Notes: generated by a model from the sequence alone, not told the origin. 64,000 nt of DNA from Anaerolineales bacterium (GCA_019454165.1 CP075367.1:131971-195970), one strand, 5' to 3'; shown: positions 44,615-53,417, counted from the first letter of the stretch. Numbers and translations are program-made.

Positions 44615-46281
44615 CAAAACTCTCCCACGTCTGCAATGCGCAAACGTTCGATCAGCAGCATACCGCCGCCGGTGAAGAGCATCAACAAGGTGCTGAGTGC
44701 CATGGCCTGCCCATAGGTCAGCGCGCCCGGCTGGGCCAGCAAGCGATAGATGAGCACCGGCATGGTGGGGTACTCCGGACGGACGATGAGGGCAGTCGCG
44801 CCGAACTCGCCCACTGAGATCGCAAAGGCGAACAAGGCCGCCGCCAACAGGGAGCGGCCCACCAGCGGCACGTCAATGCTGCGCAACACTTGCGCCGGCG
44901 CAGCGCCCAGCACAGCGGCCGCCTGGCGCAGCCGCGGCCGGATGCTGCGCAGCGCCGGCACCAGGCTGCGCACCACGAACGGCAGCGCCACCAGCGTATG
45001 CGCCAGCGGCACCAGCACGGGGGAAGCGCGCAAGTCCAGCGGCGGCGTGTTGAGCGCCACAATGAAGCCGAGCCCCAGTGTGAGCGATGAGGTGCCGAGC
45101 GGCAGCATCAGCAGCGGGTCGAGAATACGCACCAAGCGTGAGCGTTCCTGCTGGGCCAACAGCCACGAGGCGGGCAGTCCGATCAGCAGCGCCAACGCCA
45201 CCGTGGCGCCGGCGTAGACCAACGAGGTCTGGATGGCGCGCAGCGGCGGGGCAAAGAAGATGTTGTTGCGCGGGTCTTCACCCAGAGCGCGGTAATAGTC
45301 GAGGGTGAAACCAGGCGCGGCAGCCTCCTGGCGGCGGTCGGTCTCCAGCCGGGTGACCGAGCGGGCCGCCAGACCGCCCAGCGGCGCAACGAAGAACAGC
45401 GTCAGCGCCGCCAGGAACAGCGCGCTCAGCCAGCGGGCCGGCTGCGTGCGCAGCGCGGGCAGGCGCGGGGCGCGCTGCTCCACCGGGCGCGAGAGCCGCG
45501 CCGAGAGGCGTGTATACACGACCGTGAGCGCCAGCGTGCACAGCAGCTGCACCAGCGCCAGCAAGGCGGCAGTGGGCAGATTAAAGAGTGCGATGGTCTG
45601 GTAATAGATCTCGGTTTCCAGGGTGGCAAAGCGTGGGCCGCCCAGCACCAGAATGACGCCAAAGGATGTGAAGTTGAAGATGAACACCAGCAAGGCCGCG
45701 GCCGCCAGCGCCGGGGCCAGCATGGGCAACGTGACGCGCGTGAACACGCGCCAACCATTGGCGCCCAGCGTGCTGGCGGCCTGCTTGATGCGCGGGCTGA
45801 TGCGTGACCAAAAATCGCCCACCATGCGCAGCACGATGGTGGTGTTGTAAAACATGTGCGCCACCAGAATGGCCGTGAAGGTGTTGATGAACTCCAGCGG
45901 TTGCTGGCCGATGGCGATCAAGGCCTGGTTGAACCAGCCGCGCGGCCCCAGCACGGCGTTGAACGCCGCGGCCACCACCAGCGTGGGCAGCACGAAGGGC
46001 ACACCGCTCACCACACGCAGCAGGCGCTTGCCGGGGAACTCGTAGCGGGCCAGCAGGTAAGCGGCCGGCAAGCCCAGGGCCAGGGTGAGCAGCGTCGAAA
46101 GTATTGCTTGCCACAGCGTAAAACCCAGCACGCGGTGGATGCTGCTGTCCGTGAGCAGTTGCTGCAAGGCAGCCTGCCAGCCGCGCTCGAAGCTGAGCGC
46201 AAAGATGCTGCCCAGCGGATAGAAATAGAACAGCGCCAGGAACAGCAGCGGCAGCAACGCCAATGCGAGCGCTCTGCGCAC
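44614..46281 (-). CDS. thiP: ABC importer permease with two fused membrane units (ThiP-like)
   Basis: A 555-residue permease holding two copies of the BPD_transp_1 domain, each with its ATPase-contact loop: AASTLGANGWRVFTRVTLPML in the first half and AAAVLGAAPAQVLRSIDVPLV in the second. This fused layout is shared by thiamine (ThiP) and ferric-iron (FbpB) permeases. The start is a GTG two bases after the PNPOx-like stop. The operon context favours thiamine. Confidence 0.85.
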   Translation of the reverse strand: MRRALALALLPLLFLALFYFYPLGSIFALSFERGWQAALQQLLTDSSIHRVLGFTLWQAILSTLLTLALGLPAAYLLARYEFPGKRLLRVVSGVPFVLPTLVVAAAFNAVLGPRGWFNQALIAIGQQPLEFINTFTAILVAHMFYNTTIVLRMVGDFWSRISPRIKQAASTLGANGWRVFTRVTLPMLAPALAAAALLVFIFNFTSFGVILVLGGPRFATLETEIYYQTIALFNLPTAALLALVQLLCTLALTVVYTRLSARLSRPVEQRAPRLPALRTQPARWLSALFLAALTLFFVAPLGGLAARSVTRLETDRRQEAAAPGFTLDYYRALGEDPRNNIFFAPPLRAIQTSLVYAGATVALALLIGLPASWLLAQQERSRLVRILDPLLMLPLGTSSLTLGLGFIVALNTPPLDLRASPVLVPLAHTLVALPFVVRSLVPALRSIRPRLRQAAAVLGAAPAQVLRSIDVPLVGRSLLAAALFAFAISVGEFGATALIVRPEYPTMPVLIYRLLAQPGALTYGQAMALSTLLMLFTGGGMLLIERLRIADVGEF

Positions 46282-46283
46282 AG

Positions 46284-46760
46284 CTACTCAGCCTGCCAGC
46301 GTGTGGCACTTTGGGGGAAGTTGGCTTCTTTCCAGGCGAAGGCTTGCTCCACGCTGAACCGATAGATGTTGCCGAGCCCCAGAAAGGCGACCGCATACTT
46401 TGCCTTGTAAAGCTTGTCGAGGGTCGTGAGCAGCTTCTTCTCAGCTTCGGGCGAGACGATCTGCATCTGCCCTTCCAGGATGATGGCGTCGTCGCCGCTT
46501 TCCAGGTGCACCACCGCGGCCGCATTGGCCGCCAGGTTGCGCGCCTTGCGCGAATCTGTGCCTGTGCTGAAAAAGAAGCTGTCCTCATACCACAGGCCCC
46601 ACACCGGTGCAGCATGCGGGCGGCCATCCTCGCGCACGGTGCTGACCCAATAGTTGCGCGCCGCGGCCATTTGTTCAGACACAACAGACCACGGCAACAG
46701 CCCGCCTTTTGCAGCGGGCTGGATGCCGTAGCCGGGCATAGTGGGACGGCTGGCTTTCAT
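46284..46760 (-). CDS. PNPOx-like flavin split-barrel protein inside the thiamine operon
   Basis: A 158-residue member of the pyridoxamine 5'-phosphate oxidase-like split-barrel family. The core pattern is YWVSTVREDGRPHAAPVWGLWYEDSFFFSTG-like, then SRKARNLAANAAAVVHLESGDDAIILEG. Such proteins bind FMN, F420 or heme. It lies between the binding protein (9-base gap) and the permease (2-base gap), so it is made with the transporter. An AGGAGC precedes the ATG at 46760. It could act on a thiamine precursor or an imported pyrimidine, but nothing in the sequence proves it. Confidence 0.85.
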   Translation of the reverse strand: MKASRPTMPGYGIQPAAKGGLLPWSVVSEQMAAARNYWVSTVREDGRPHAAPVWGLWYEDSFFFSTGTDSRKARNLAANAAAVVHLESGDDAIILEGQMQIVSPEAEKKLLTTLDKLYKAKYAVAFLGLGNIYRFSVEQAFAWKEANFPQSATRWQAE

Positions 46761-46769
46761 ACAAGCTCC

Positions 46770-47810
46770 TTACTGGCGTAGCACCACCTGAGTCCAGGCA
46801 TTGATCCATTGTTCACGCTTGGCGGCAATGTCTGCCGGGCTGACCACCGAGGTCTCATCCGGCACTTCCAGATAGTTTACAAATTCTGGCTGCAGTTGGG
46901 CGTTCTCATTGACCGGGAAAACGAACATCTGCATCGGCATGTCTTCCTGGAAGGTGGTCGAGAGCATGAAATCGACCCAGGTCTCGGCCAGTTCACGGTT
47001 CTGCGTGCCGCGCAGAATGCCAACGAACTCGATCTGGCGGAAGCAGGCCCCATCTGCCACCACCGCGGCCGTGGGCGGCTCGCTCATCGGCTCCTCGGCG
47101 AAGACCAGCTCCACCGGCGGGCTGGAGGCGTACGAGACGATGAGCGGACGCGTCCCGCCCCACTGGCTGAACTCTGAGTAGTACGCCGTCTCCCAGTCGT
47201 TCACGACCTTGACGCCGTTGTCCACCAGCCCCTGCCAATAGTCCAGGTAGCCCTCCTCACCAAAGTGGCCGATGGTCGCCAGCAGAAAGGCCAGGCCGGG
47301 CGAAGAAGTCGCCGGGTTCTGCACCGCCAGCAAGTCCGCGTATTCCGGCTTGAGCAGGTCTTCTAAATTGGCAGGCGGGGCGATGCCCGCTTCTTCGAAA
47401 TAGGCTTTCTCGTAGTTCAAGCACACATCGCCAAAATCCACCGGCAGGGCGCGGTGCTGTGGATCAATCTCGAAACGGTCCGGGATCTGGGCCAGCAACG
47501 GCGACTCGTACGGCTCAAAGATGTCGCCCTCCAGGGCACGGCTGAGGAAGGTGTTGTCGACGCCGTAGAAGACATCCGCCAACGGTTGATCGCCGGCCAG
47601 CACGGCCGCATTGGTGGCCGAGCCGGTATCGCCCATCTTGAGGAAGGTCACGGTGACATCATGCTCGGCCTGGAAGGCGGCCACCACTTCTTCGGATACC
47701 GCGAACGAGTCGTGCGTCATCACCGTCAGGGTGCGCGGGCCTTGCGGCGCGGTGCCGCCACAGGCGGCCAGCAGCACCGCCAATAGTGCAAGTAGTAGTT
47801 TTTTGGTCAT
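46770..47810 (-). CDS. thiB: Thiamine ABC transporter substrate-binding lipoprotein (ThiB/TbpA-like)
   Basis: A 346-residue lipoprotein with signal peptide and lipobox (LLAAC). Family marks are LTVMTHDSFAVSEEVVAAFQ, KMGDTGSATNAAVL, DVFYGVDNTFLSRAL and PVDFGDVCLNYEKAYF, with the SPGLAFLLATIG segment, all typical of thiamine-binding proteins. It captures thiamine (or TMP/TPP) outside the membrane and delivers it to the permease. It lies 9 bases after thiN, in a TPP-controlled operon. Confidence 0.92.
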   Translation of the reverse strand: MTKKLLLALLAVLLAACGGTAPQGPRTLTVMTHDSFAVSEEVVAAFQAEHDVTVTFLKMGDTGSATNAAVLAGDQPLADVFYGVDNTFLSRALEGDIFEPYESPLLAQIPDRFEIDPQHRALPVDFGDVCLNYEKAYFEEAGIAPPANLEDLLKPEYADLLAVQNPATSSPGLAFLLATIGHFGEEGYLDYWQGLVDNGVKVVNDWETAYYSEFSQWGGTRPLIVSYASSPPVELVFAEEPMSEPPTAAVVADGACFRQIEFVGILRGTQNRELAETWVDFMLSTTFQEDMPMQMFVFPVNENAQLQPEFVNYLEVPDETSVVSPADIAAKREQWINAWTQVVLRQ

Positions 47811-47819
47811 GGTTGCTCC

Positions 47820-48455
47820 TTAGTCATAATCTGTGGGCGTGAGCACACACAGCAGCAGCCCGCTTTCCAGCGAGACGGACGCGATAGCATCAGCCACCAC
47901 ATTGCTGATGCCGCGGCTGCTGCCAAAAGGAATGCGCTCCGCCTGCAGTGGATATTCAAGCCCCTGGGTCGTGACACCCAGCGCATCGCCAGCCAGCGGG
48001 ATCAGCGAGACGCGGCTGCCAACTGCCGCATCCAGCTGAACATGCTGGCGAATGGGGAACAGCCGCTGCGAGTCGTGCAGAAAGGTGATGGGCAGCGCGG
48101 CGAAGCGCGCATCGGCCGCCAACATCAAATTCGCCAGGCTGTGATCCCAGCGGCGGCCCAGCCCACCTACAACAGTGACGGCGCTGGCCCCGGCTTGCTG
48201 GGCGTGCAGCAAGGCCAACTCAAAGTCGGTTTCATCTTTGCGGGCCGAGTGGGCCAGCAGCTGCGTACCGTTGGCCCTCAGCTCGGCTTGCAGCTCCGGC
48301 TCCAGCGAGTCCAGATCGCCGACCAGCACATCCGGGTATACGCCGAGGGTGCGGCAGTGGCGCGAGCCGCCGTTGGCGGCGATGCGCAGGTCAGCCTGCG
48401 GCAGGCCGCCGGGCGGCAGATCGAGCTCTCCGTTGGCAAAGACAAGTGCGTGCAA
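47820..48455 (-). CDS. thiN: Thiamine diphosphokinase
   Basis: A 211-residue TPK that transfers pyrophosphate from ATP to thiamine. Motifs are ANGELDLPPG, AANGGSRHC, VLVGDLDSL, KDETDFELAL, and VVGGLGRRWDHSLANL; the C-terminal beta-sandwich includes SLIPLAGDALGVTT and SSRGISNVV. The start is a TTG at 48455, eight bases after a perfect AGGAGG. That ribosome-binding site lies in the 3' arm of the riboswitch hairpin. It is the first gene of the operon, so imported thiamine is activated by the kinase made with its transporter. Confidence 0.94.
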   Translation of the reverse strand: MHALVFANGELDLPPGGLPQADLRIAANGGSRHCRTLGVYPDVLVGDLDSLEPELQAELRANGTQLLAHSARKDETDFELALLHAQQAGASAVTVVGGLGRRWDHSLANLMLAADARFAALPITFLHDSQRLFPIRQHVQLDAAVGSRVSLIPLAGDALGVTTQGLEYPLQAERIPFGSSRGISNVVADAIASVSLESGLLLCVLTPTDYD

Positions 48456-48485
48456 AACAAAAACCTCCTGGTAATGCCGGAGGTT
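48454..48485 (-). promoter_or_regulatory. TPP riboswitch expression platform hairpin (SD-sequestering / terminator-like)
   Basis: On the minus strand AACCTCC pairs with GGAGGTT around a ten-base loop, followed by TTTGTTTT. The 3' arm contains the thiN AGGAGG. The 5' arm CCTCCGGCAT can instead pair with ATGCCGGCGGAGG inside the aptamer, giving a mutually exclusive ON state. The T run means it may also terminate. Confidence 0.75.
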
Positions 48486-48494
48486 GGGTACTAC

Positions 48495-48610
48495 TTGTGC
48501 GCATTTCCTCCGCCGGCATGATCCGGATCAGGTCGTACGGGTCGCAGACTTCGGTCTGCCTCTCAGCTCCCGCGGCGTTCTTGCTGCCGCAAAGCTCCCC
48601 GAGCGTATGT
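48495..48610 (-). ncRNA. TPP riboswitch (THI box)
   Basis: On the minus strand the aptamer runs CTCGGGGAGC (48603-48594), then GCTGAGAGG, GACCCGTACGACCTGATCCG and GATCATGCCGGCGGAGGAAA, which matches the THI-box consensus (CUGAGA, ACCUGAUCUGGAUAAUGCC, GCGnAGG). A hairpin with GCGGCAGCAAGAACGCCGC forms the variable P3-like arm. TPP binding should stabilise the aptamer and free the downstream hairpin to shut off thiN and the transporter. Confidence 0.96.
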
Positions 48611-48635
48611 TGTGGCTTCTAGTATATCGTGTTGT

Positions 48636-49322
48636 TCAGGCGCGCGGCTTACCGTTTTTGTAATTGGCCGCGTAATAGTCGCACAGGTCGGTGAGCGGGC
48701 AGGCCGGGCAATTCGGTTTGCGCGCCATGCAGATCTCGCGCCCCAGGCGGATGATATTGAGGTGCGCGGCGTAGTACGTATCCGGCGGGAATATCGACTC
48801 CATATACGGGTGCGCTTTCTCGACGTTCATGTTGGCCGGGCGCAGGCCTAGTCGCCCGGTCACCCGATAAACGTGCGTATCCACCGGGAAGGCGGGGATA
48901 TCCAGCGAGAACTGCAGCACGATCGCGGCCGTCTTCGGCCCTACCCCGTTGAACTGGGTCAGCCACTCGCGCGCCTCTTCAGCGGAATAGTCTTTCAGAA
49001 AATCGAGCGAGAGTTCGCCGCGCGCTTTGGTGATGGCCTGCAACACCGCCTTGATGCGCGGGCCTTTCTGGTTGGCCAAGCCAGCCGGGCGGATGGCGGC
49101 GATGATGGAGTTGACCGGGGCGTCGCGCACTTGCTCCCAGGTGGCGAACTTGTCTTTGAGCGCAAAGAAGGCTACATCCCGGTTCACGTCGTTCGTGTTC
49201 TGCGAGAGGATCGTCGAGACCAGCTCATCCAATGCCGGCAGCGGCGTGCGCCACTCCGGCGTGCCGAAGAAATCGAGCAGGCGCTCGTGAACGGCCAGGG
49301 CGCGGCGGGCGAGCGCCTTCAC
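48636..49322 (-). CDS. nth: Endonuclease III-type DNA glycosylase/AP lyase
   Basis: A 228-residue HhH-GPD enzyme of base excision repair. It has LVSTILSQNTNDVNRDVAF, the helix-hairpin-helix FNGVGPKTAAIVL with the catalytic Lys, and VDTHVYRVTGRLGL with the catalytic Asp. The C-terminus has the 4Fe-4S ligands CMARKPNCPACPLTDLC with spacing 6-2-5. The start is a GTG at 49322 overlapping the asparaginase stop (GTGA); an apparent longer reading frame upstream is antisense-like filler. It would remove oxidised pyrimidines. Confidence 0.93.
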   Translation of the reverse strand: MKALARRALAVHERLLDFFGTPEWRTPLPALDELVSTILSQNTNDVNRDVAFFALKDKFATWEQVRDAPVNSIIAAIRPAGLANQKGPRIKAVLQAITKARGELSLDFLKDYSAEEAREWLTQFNGVGPKTAAIVLQFSLDIPAFPVDTHVYRVTGRLGLRPANMNVEKAHPYMESIFPPDTYYAAHLNIIRLGREICMARKPNCPACPLTDLCDYYAANYKNGKPRA

Positions 49323-50368
49323 GCCCGCTCCAGCGTGAAGACCGGCTCGGCCAGGCCTACGGCCTGGCCGCTCCAGTTGGTGACGGTGCGCTGCGGCCCG
49401 TAGGCGCTGAGCTGAGCCAGTTGCTGGGCGCTCAACGCGCCCAGCTGGCGCAGCACCTCCAGCGTGACGGCGTGGCTGGCCCACTTACGCGCATCGCCAT
49501 CGGCGATCTTGAGGGCGATCCCCACCGCGCCCGAACCAGCGCCAAGCACGCCAGGCGCCAACCCGATGGCCTGGAAGCCATCCGCTCCCACCTTGGAGAC
49601 CAGCTGGCCGCCGGCCACACGCATGAGGTCCGTATCAAAACGCTCCGGGCCGCCAACCATATCCGGGTATGTACGCATCGCCTCGGCGATCTGGGCGCAG
49701 GCGGCCGCCTGTGCCGCGGGCAACCAAGACGGGTCGGCCAGGCGTGCGTAGGCCAGCGCGGTGTTGTACAGCGGCGCGGCCCAGTTGGGCGCAGAGCAGC
49801 CGTCCACCCCCACGGCGAGCTGCCCGGTCTGCATCCCAGCCAACTCCGTGAACAGGCTCAGAACTTCCTGCTGCAGCGGGTGACTGAGCTCAACATAACT
49901 GTCCAGCTCCCAGCCGCGCAGGCGCGCATACGCCAGCATACCGGTGTGCTTGCCCGAGCAGTTGTGTCGCTCCGGCGTAGCCATCGCGCCCTGGCGTTGC
50001 AGACGCTCGGCGGTGGGCGCGTGATACGGCGGATGCGTGCCGCACAGCAACTGCGCTTCGCCGATGCCGGTCTTGTGCATCAGGCTGTGCAACACGGCCA
50101 CATGCTCGTCCGTGCCCGAATGCGAGGCGCACATCAGCGCCAACTCTTGCGATGAAATGCCATAGTGGGTCAGGCCACCGGCCAGCACGAACGGCATGAC
50201 CTGGAAAGGTTTGGCGGCCGAACGGAGGAAGGCCATCTGCTGGGGATCGCCATAGGAGGCCAGCAACTGGCCCCCCAGGTCCACCACCGCGATGGCGCCA
50301 TAGTGCACTGATTCCTGCTGGCCCCCACGGCTCAGGCTGAATACGGGGCGGTAGCCAGGCTCGCTCAT
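49319..50368 (-). CDS. Asparaginase, AsnII (Rhizobium etli) type
   Basis: A 349-residue protein of the asparaginase II family that is unrelated to the E. coli enzymes. Conserved marks are FLRSAAKPFQVMPF, CASHSGTDEHVAVL, HNCSGKHTGMLAYA and VDGCSAPNWAAPL. Family members hydrolyse asparagine to aspartate and ammonia. No signal peptide is seen, so it is cytoplasmic. It overlaps nth by four bases and follows the MBL-fold gene with a 3-base gap. Confidence 0.9.
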   Translation of the reverse strand: MSEPGYRPVFSLSRGGQQESVHYGAIAVVDLGGQLLASYGDPQQMAFLRSAAKPFQVMPFVLAGGLTHYGISSQELALMCASHSGTDEHVAVLHSLMHKTGIGEAQLLCGTHPPYHAPTAERLQRQGAMATPERHNCSGKHTGMLAYARLRGWELDSYVELSHPLQQEVLSLFTELAGMQTGQLAVGVDGCSAPNWAAPLYNTALAYARLADPSWLPAAQAAACAQIAEAMRTYPDMVGGPERFDTDLMRVAGGQLVSKVGADGFQAIGLAPGVLGAGSGAVGIALKIADGDARKWASHAVTLEVLRQLGALSAQQLAQLSAYGPQRTVTNWSGQAVGLAEPVFTLERA

Positions 50369-50371
50369 TTG

Positions 50372-51220
50372 CTATTTGCGTTTGGCGTTGGCCAGCAGGC
50401 GGGTGGCATATTCCTGCATGCCGTGGCGCAGCCGCTGGATATACAGGGCGCGCAGCCGCGTGCTGGGCTTGTAGCGGTCGGCGTACTTGCCAGCCAGCTT
50501 TTCGATCTCAGCCGGCGCATTCTTGCTGCGGCTGATGCCGCGCAGCTTGCCGTGCAGGTCTTTGATCAGGCTGTACATTTGCTTAAGGTCACGCGCCTCA
50601 GCTTTGCCGCCCCGGCCGGCGACGATCGTGAAGTTCTTGTACTCTCGCGCCTGCAATTCTTCCAGATGCTCCATCCACAGCGGAATATCCGCCTGGCCGA
50701 TGAACGGCGGCTCATCCAGCGTGAGCGCGTCGCCCACAAAGATGACTTCATCCTCAGGGGCGATCAGCCAACACGCGCCCGGGCCAACGCCCGGCCGCTC
50801 GACCACCTGTAGCTGGCTGTCGTCAAAATACAGATTGGCGGTGTGCGAGAAGGTGATACGCGGCATGACCCAGCGCAAGCCGGTCAGGCCAGGCGTGCCT
50901 TCCCACTCGGCGCCGCTCTCCTGCCGCAGGGTCTTGAAGATGGCTGCCCGGCGGCGGAACTGGCGGGTGGTCTCATCGTGCGCCAGTACATCCGCCTGCA
51001 GGGTCTGGGCGCCCAGCGTACGATCCGGGTGCGCATCCAGATTGACCAACGTAGTACGCGGGCTGGCGCCGGCGTCTTTGAGCGCGGCCAGCCAGGCCCG
51101 GCCGTCCTCGGGCTTCAGCGGCGCGTCCACCAATATCGTATGTTCGGGAAAAAGAAAGGCGCCAACCGTCACGCCCGCGTAGCTGTTCTCAAAGAAAATA
51201 TTGCGTTTGATCTTTCGCAT
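50372..51220 (-). CDS. Metallo-beta-lactamase-fold protein with altered metal motif
   Basis: A 282-residue MBL-superfamily protein. The N-terminal beta-strands (NSYAGVTVGAFLFPEHTILVDAPLKPEDG) and VIFVGDALTLDEPPF near residue 165 match the fold. Where HxHxDH is expected it has LDAHPDRTLG, so only part of the metal site remains. A Lys/Arg-rich helical tail of about 80 residues follows (RSKNAPAEIEKLAGKYADRYKP and on). Its ATG overlaps the histidine kinase stop by one base (TAATG). Function is unknown; activity may be lost or altered. Confidence 0.8.
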   Translation of the reverse strand: MRKIKRNIFFENSYAGVTVGAFLFPEHTILVDAPLKPEDGRAWLAALKDAGASPRTTLVNLDAHPDRTLGAQTLQADVLAHDETTRQFRRRAAIFKTLRQESGAEWEGTPGLTGLRWVMPRITFSHTANLYFDDSQLQVVERPGVGPGACWLIAPEDEVIFVGDALTLDEPPFIGQADIPLWMEHLEELQAREYKNFTIVAGRGGKAEARDLKQMYSLIKDLHGKLRGISRSKNAPAEIEKLAGKYADRYKPSTRLRALYIQRLRHGMQEYATRLLANAKRK

Positions 51221-53340
51221 TACTTCAATTCACCCGTACGCGCCACGGGCAACGTAAAAATAAAGCGCGAGCCCCTGCCGAGTTCACTTTCCACCCAAAT
51301 TTTGCCGCCATGGCCTTCGACCGCCAGCTTGCAGTAAGCCAAGCCAAGCCCCAGGCCCTTGGTGTTGCCGGTAGCCCCCATCTGCACGCGGGCAAACTTC
51401 TCAAAAATGCGTTCCTGGTCCGCTTTGGGGATCCCGCGGCCCTGGTCTTGCACATACAGCTCAATAAAATCGCCATTGCGTTTGGCGCCGACGGTGATTT
51501 TCTTCCCATGCTCGGAGTATTTGAGCGCGTTTTCGATCAGGTTGATCAGCACACGCCGGATCATTTCGGCATCCGCCATGGCCTTGGGCAGGCCCTTGAC
51601 CACCGCCGGGTCGAGCACGATTTCCTTGGCTTGCGCGCCCGGCGCGGTCGCCTCCAGCGCGGCCTGCACAATATCTGCCACGGCGTTGGGCTCCGGGTTG
51701 CCGATGCGCTGGCCGGCCTCCATGCGCGAAGTATCCAGCAGCGAGTTGGCCAGGCGTTGCACGCGCTCCGTGGAGCGCATGGCAATGTCCAGCACCGAGC
51801 GTATCGTCGGGTCCTGGTCAGCCGGCAGCATCATCTGCAGCACATCCAGGCCGGAAACCACATTCGCCAGCGGAGAGCGCAGGTCGTGATAGATCATCGA
51901 GGCCAGGTCCTCGCGCAGCTGGTCCAGGCGTTTTCGCTCGGTGATGTCGCGCAATATCCACTGCAGCTGCTCCACTCCCTCCACAATAATGGAGTGGACA
52001 AAGATCTCGACCGCGATCTGGGTATTACCCTGCCCCTGTAGCACAGACTCATAGGAAACCGAGCGGCCATTTTGCAAATTGGCCATATCCTTCCCCAAGG
52101 TCCTGTAGTCAGCCTCGTGGAAGTGATGCACGTTCATGCCGTGCAGGCTTTCTTCGTCAAAACCGATCCATAGCTCAGCCTGGCGGTTGGCCTCCAGAAT
52201 ATTGCCTTGCAGATCGGTCACAAAGATCGCGTCAATACTGTCTTCGAACAGCTCGCGGTAGCGCGCCCGCGCCGATTCCATCTGCGCGAACAGTTGGGCA
52301 TGCTCGATCGCCGTGCCTGCCAGCGTGCCGATGCCTTCCAGCACCGGCAGGTCCGCCGCGTCGAACACGCCGCCGCTGGGGTTGAGCGCCTCGATGACGC
52401 CGATCACCCGCCCGCGGGCGCGGATCGGCACGCAGGCCACCGCCTGGGTCTTGTAGCCGGTCAGCTCATCCACAGCAGGGTAGAAGCGCGGGTCCTTCTG
52501 CGCATCCGGCACCACGACCCCTTCGCCCCGCTCGGCCACCCAGCCCGCGATCCCCTGGCCCAAGGCCACCTGGATCCCGATGACCTGCTTGCTGCGCTTG
52601 CCGGTGGCGGCGCGGAAGGCCAGCGCGCTGCCCGCCGGGTCGAGCAGCGCCAACGACACGGCCTCCACATCCAACGCCTCGGTGGTCTGCTCCAGAATGG
52701 TCTGGAGCACCTGGTCCAATTGCAAACTGGCGCTGATCGCTGAGGCGCTCTGCGCGATGGCGGTCATGATGCCCGCATTGCGCTGGCTCTCGGCATACAA
52801 GCGCGCATTCAGCACGGCGAATGCGGCTTGCTCGCCAATGATCTTGATGAGGCTCAGGTGGTCTTCGGTATAAAAACCCGGTTCGGGATTGGTGAGGGTC
52901 AGGATGCCAACCAGGCGCTCGCGCGCCAGCAGCGGCGCGGCCACGACCGATTTGGGGCTGCTCTGCTTGCCGCCCGGTGCCGCCTGCCAGCGCGCATCCG
53001 CGCTGGTATCGTCCACCAGCGCCGGCTGGCGGTTCTTGCGCACCCAGCCGGCCAGGCCGTCTTGCAGCGTGAATTTGAGCTGCTCTGTTGTCTCCTGAAT
53101 GACCTTGTCTTTGACAACAATGATCGAGTCGAGCGGCAAGCCATTGTCGTCCAGCACGATGATGCTGCCGCTGCCGCCGCCCACGTTCTGCAGGCACAGC
53201 TTGATGACCCGCTCCAGCACCAGGCGCAGGTCTAAGGCGGAAGCCAGCTCACGGCTGACATGCACCAATAAATCTAACGAGGATCGCGGGTTGGCGCCGT
53301 GAACGGCGTCACCCTCAGAGGCTGCGGTGATAGCGGCCAT
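51220..53340 (-). CDS. GAF-GAF-PAS sensor histidine kinase
   Basis: A 706-residue cytoplasmic sensor kinase. Two GAF domains (about 38-180 and 205-345) precede a PAS domain (about 350-470, ELFEDSIDAIFVTDLQGNILEANRQA). The HisKA phospho-acceptor is His in MIYHDLRSPLANVV; the ATPase has NLIENALKYS, QGRGIPKADQERIFEKF and GLGLGLAYCKLAVEGHGG. No membrane helix or signal peptide is present, so it senses an internal cue. No response regulator gene is adjacent; it is an orphan. A TATACT at 53393-53398 and a hairpin precede it. Confidence 0.93.
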   Translation of the reverse strand: MAAITAASEGDAVHGANPRSSLDLLVHVSRELASALDLRLVLERVIKLCLQNVGGGSGSIIVLDDNGLPLDSIIVVKDKVIQETTEQLKFTLQDGLAGWVRKNRQPALVDDTSADARWQAAPGGKQSSPKSVVAAPLLARERLVGILTLTNPEPGFYTEDHLSLIKIIGEQAAFAVLNARLYAESQRNAGIMTAIAQSASAISASLQLDQVLQTILEQTTEALDVEAVSLALLDPAGSALAFRAATGKRSKQVIGIQVALGQGIAGWVAERGEGVVVPDAQKDPRFYPAVDELTGYKTQAVACVPIRARGRVIGVIEALNPSGGVFDAADLPVLEGIGTLAGTAIEHAQLFAQMESARARYRELFEDSIDAIFVTDLQGNILEANRQAELWIGFDEESLHGMNVHHFHEADYRTLGKDMANLQNGRSVSYESVLQGQGNTQIAVEIFVHSIIVEGVEQLQWILRDITERKRLDQLREDLASMIYHDLRSPLANVVSGLDVLQMMLPADQDPTIRSVLDIAMRSTERVQRLANSLLDTSRMEAGQRIGNPEPNAVADIVQAALEATAPGAQAKEIVLDPAVVKGLPKAMADAEMIRRVLINLIENALKYSEHGKKITVGAKRNGDFIELYVQDQGRGIPKADQERIFEKFARVQMGATGNTKGLGLGLAYCKLAVEGHGGKIWVESELGRGSRFIFTLPVARTGELK

Positions 53341-53355
53341 TAGCTCACATGAGGA

Positions 53356-53398
53356 GCGGCAACCAAGTCCTGTTGCCGCGATAGATTAAGTCAGTATA
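53356..53398 (-). promoter_or_regulatory. Histidine-kinase promoter -10 and leader hairpin
   Basis: On the minus strand TATACT (53398-53393) is followed by a leader with an 8-bp hairpin, GCGGCAAC-8-GTTGCCGC at 53379-53356. No T run follows, so it may shape translation or mRNA stability. Confidence 0.4.
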
Positions 53399-53417
53399 GC
53401 ATAGCGGCCAAAACCGC

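Noticed and set aside
43589..46281. Assignment of the ABC importer to ferric iron
   Set aside because: The motifs allow it, but the TPP riboswitch, thiN and a thiamine-type binding protein favour thiamine.
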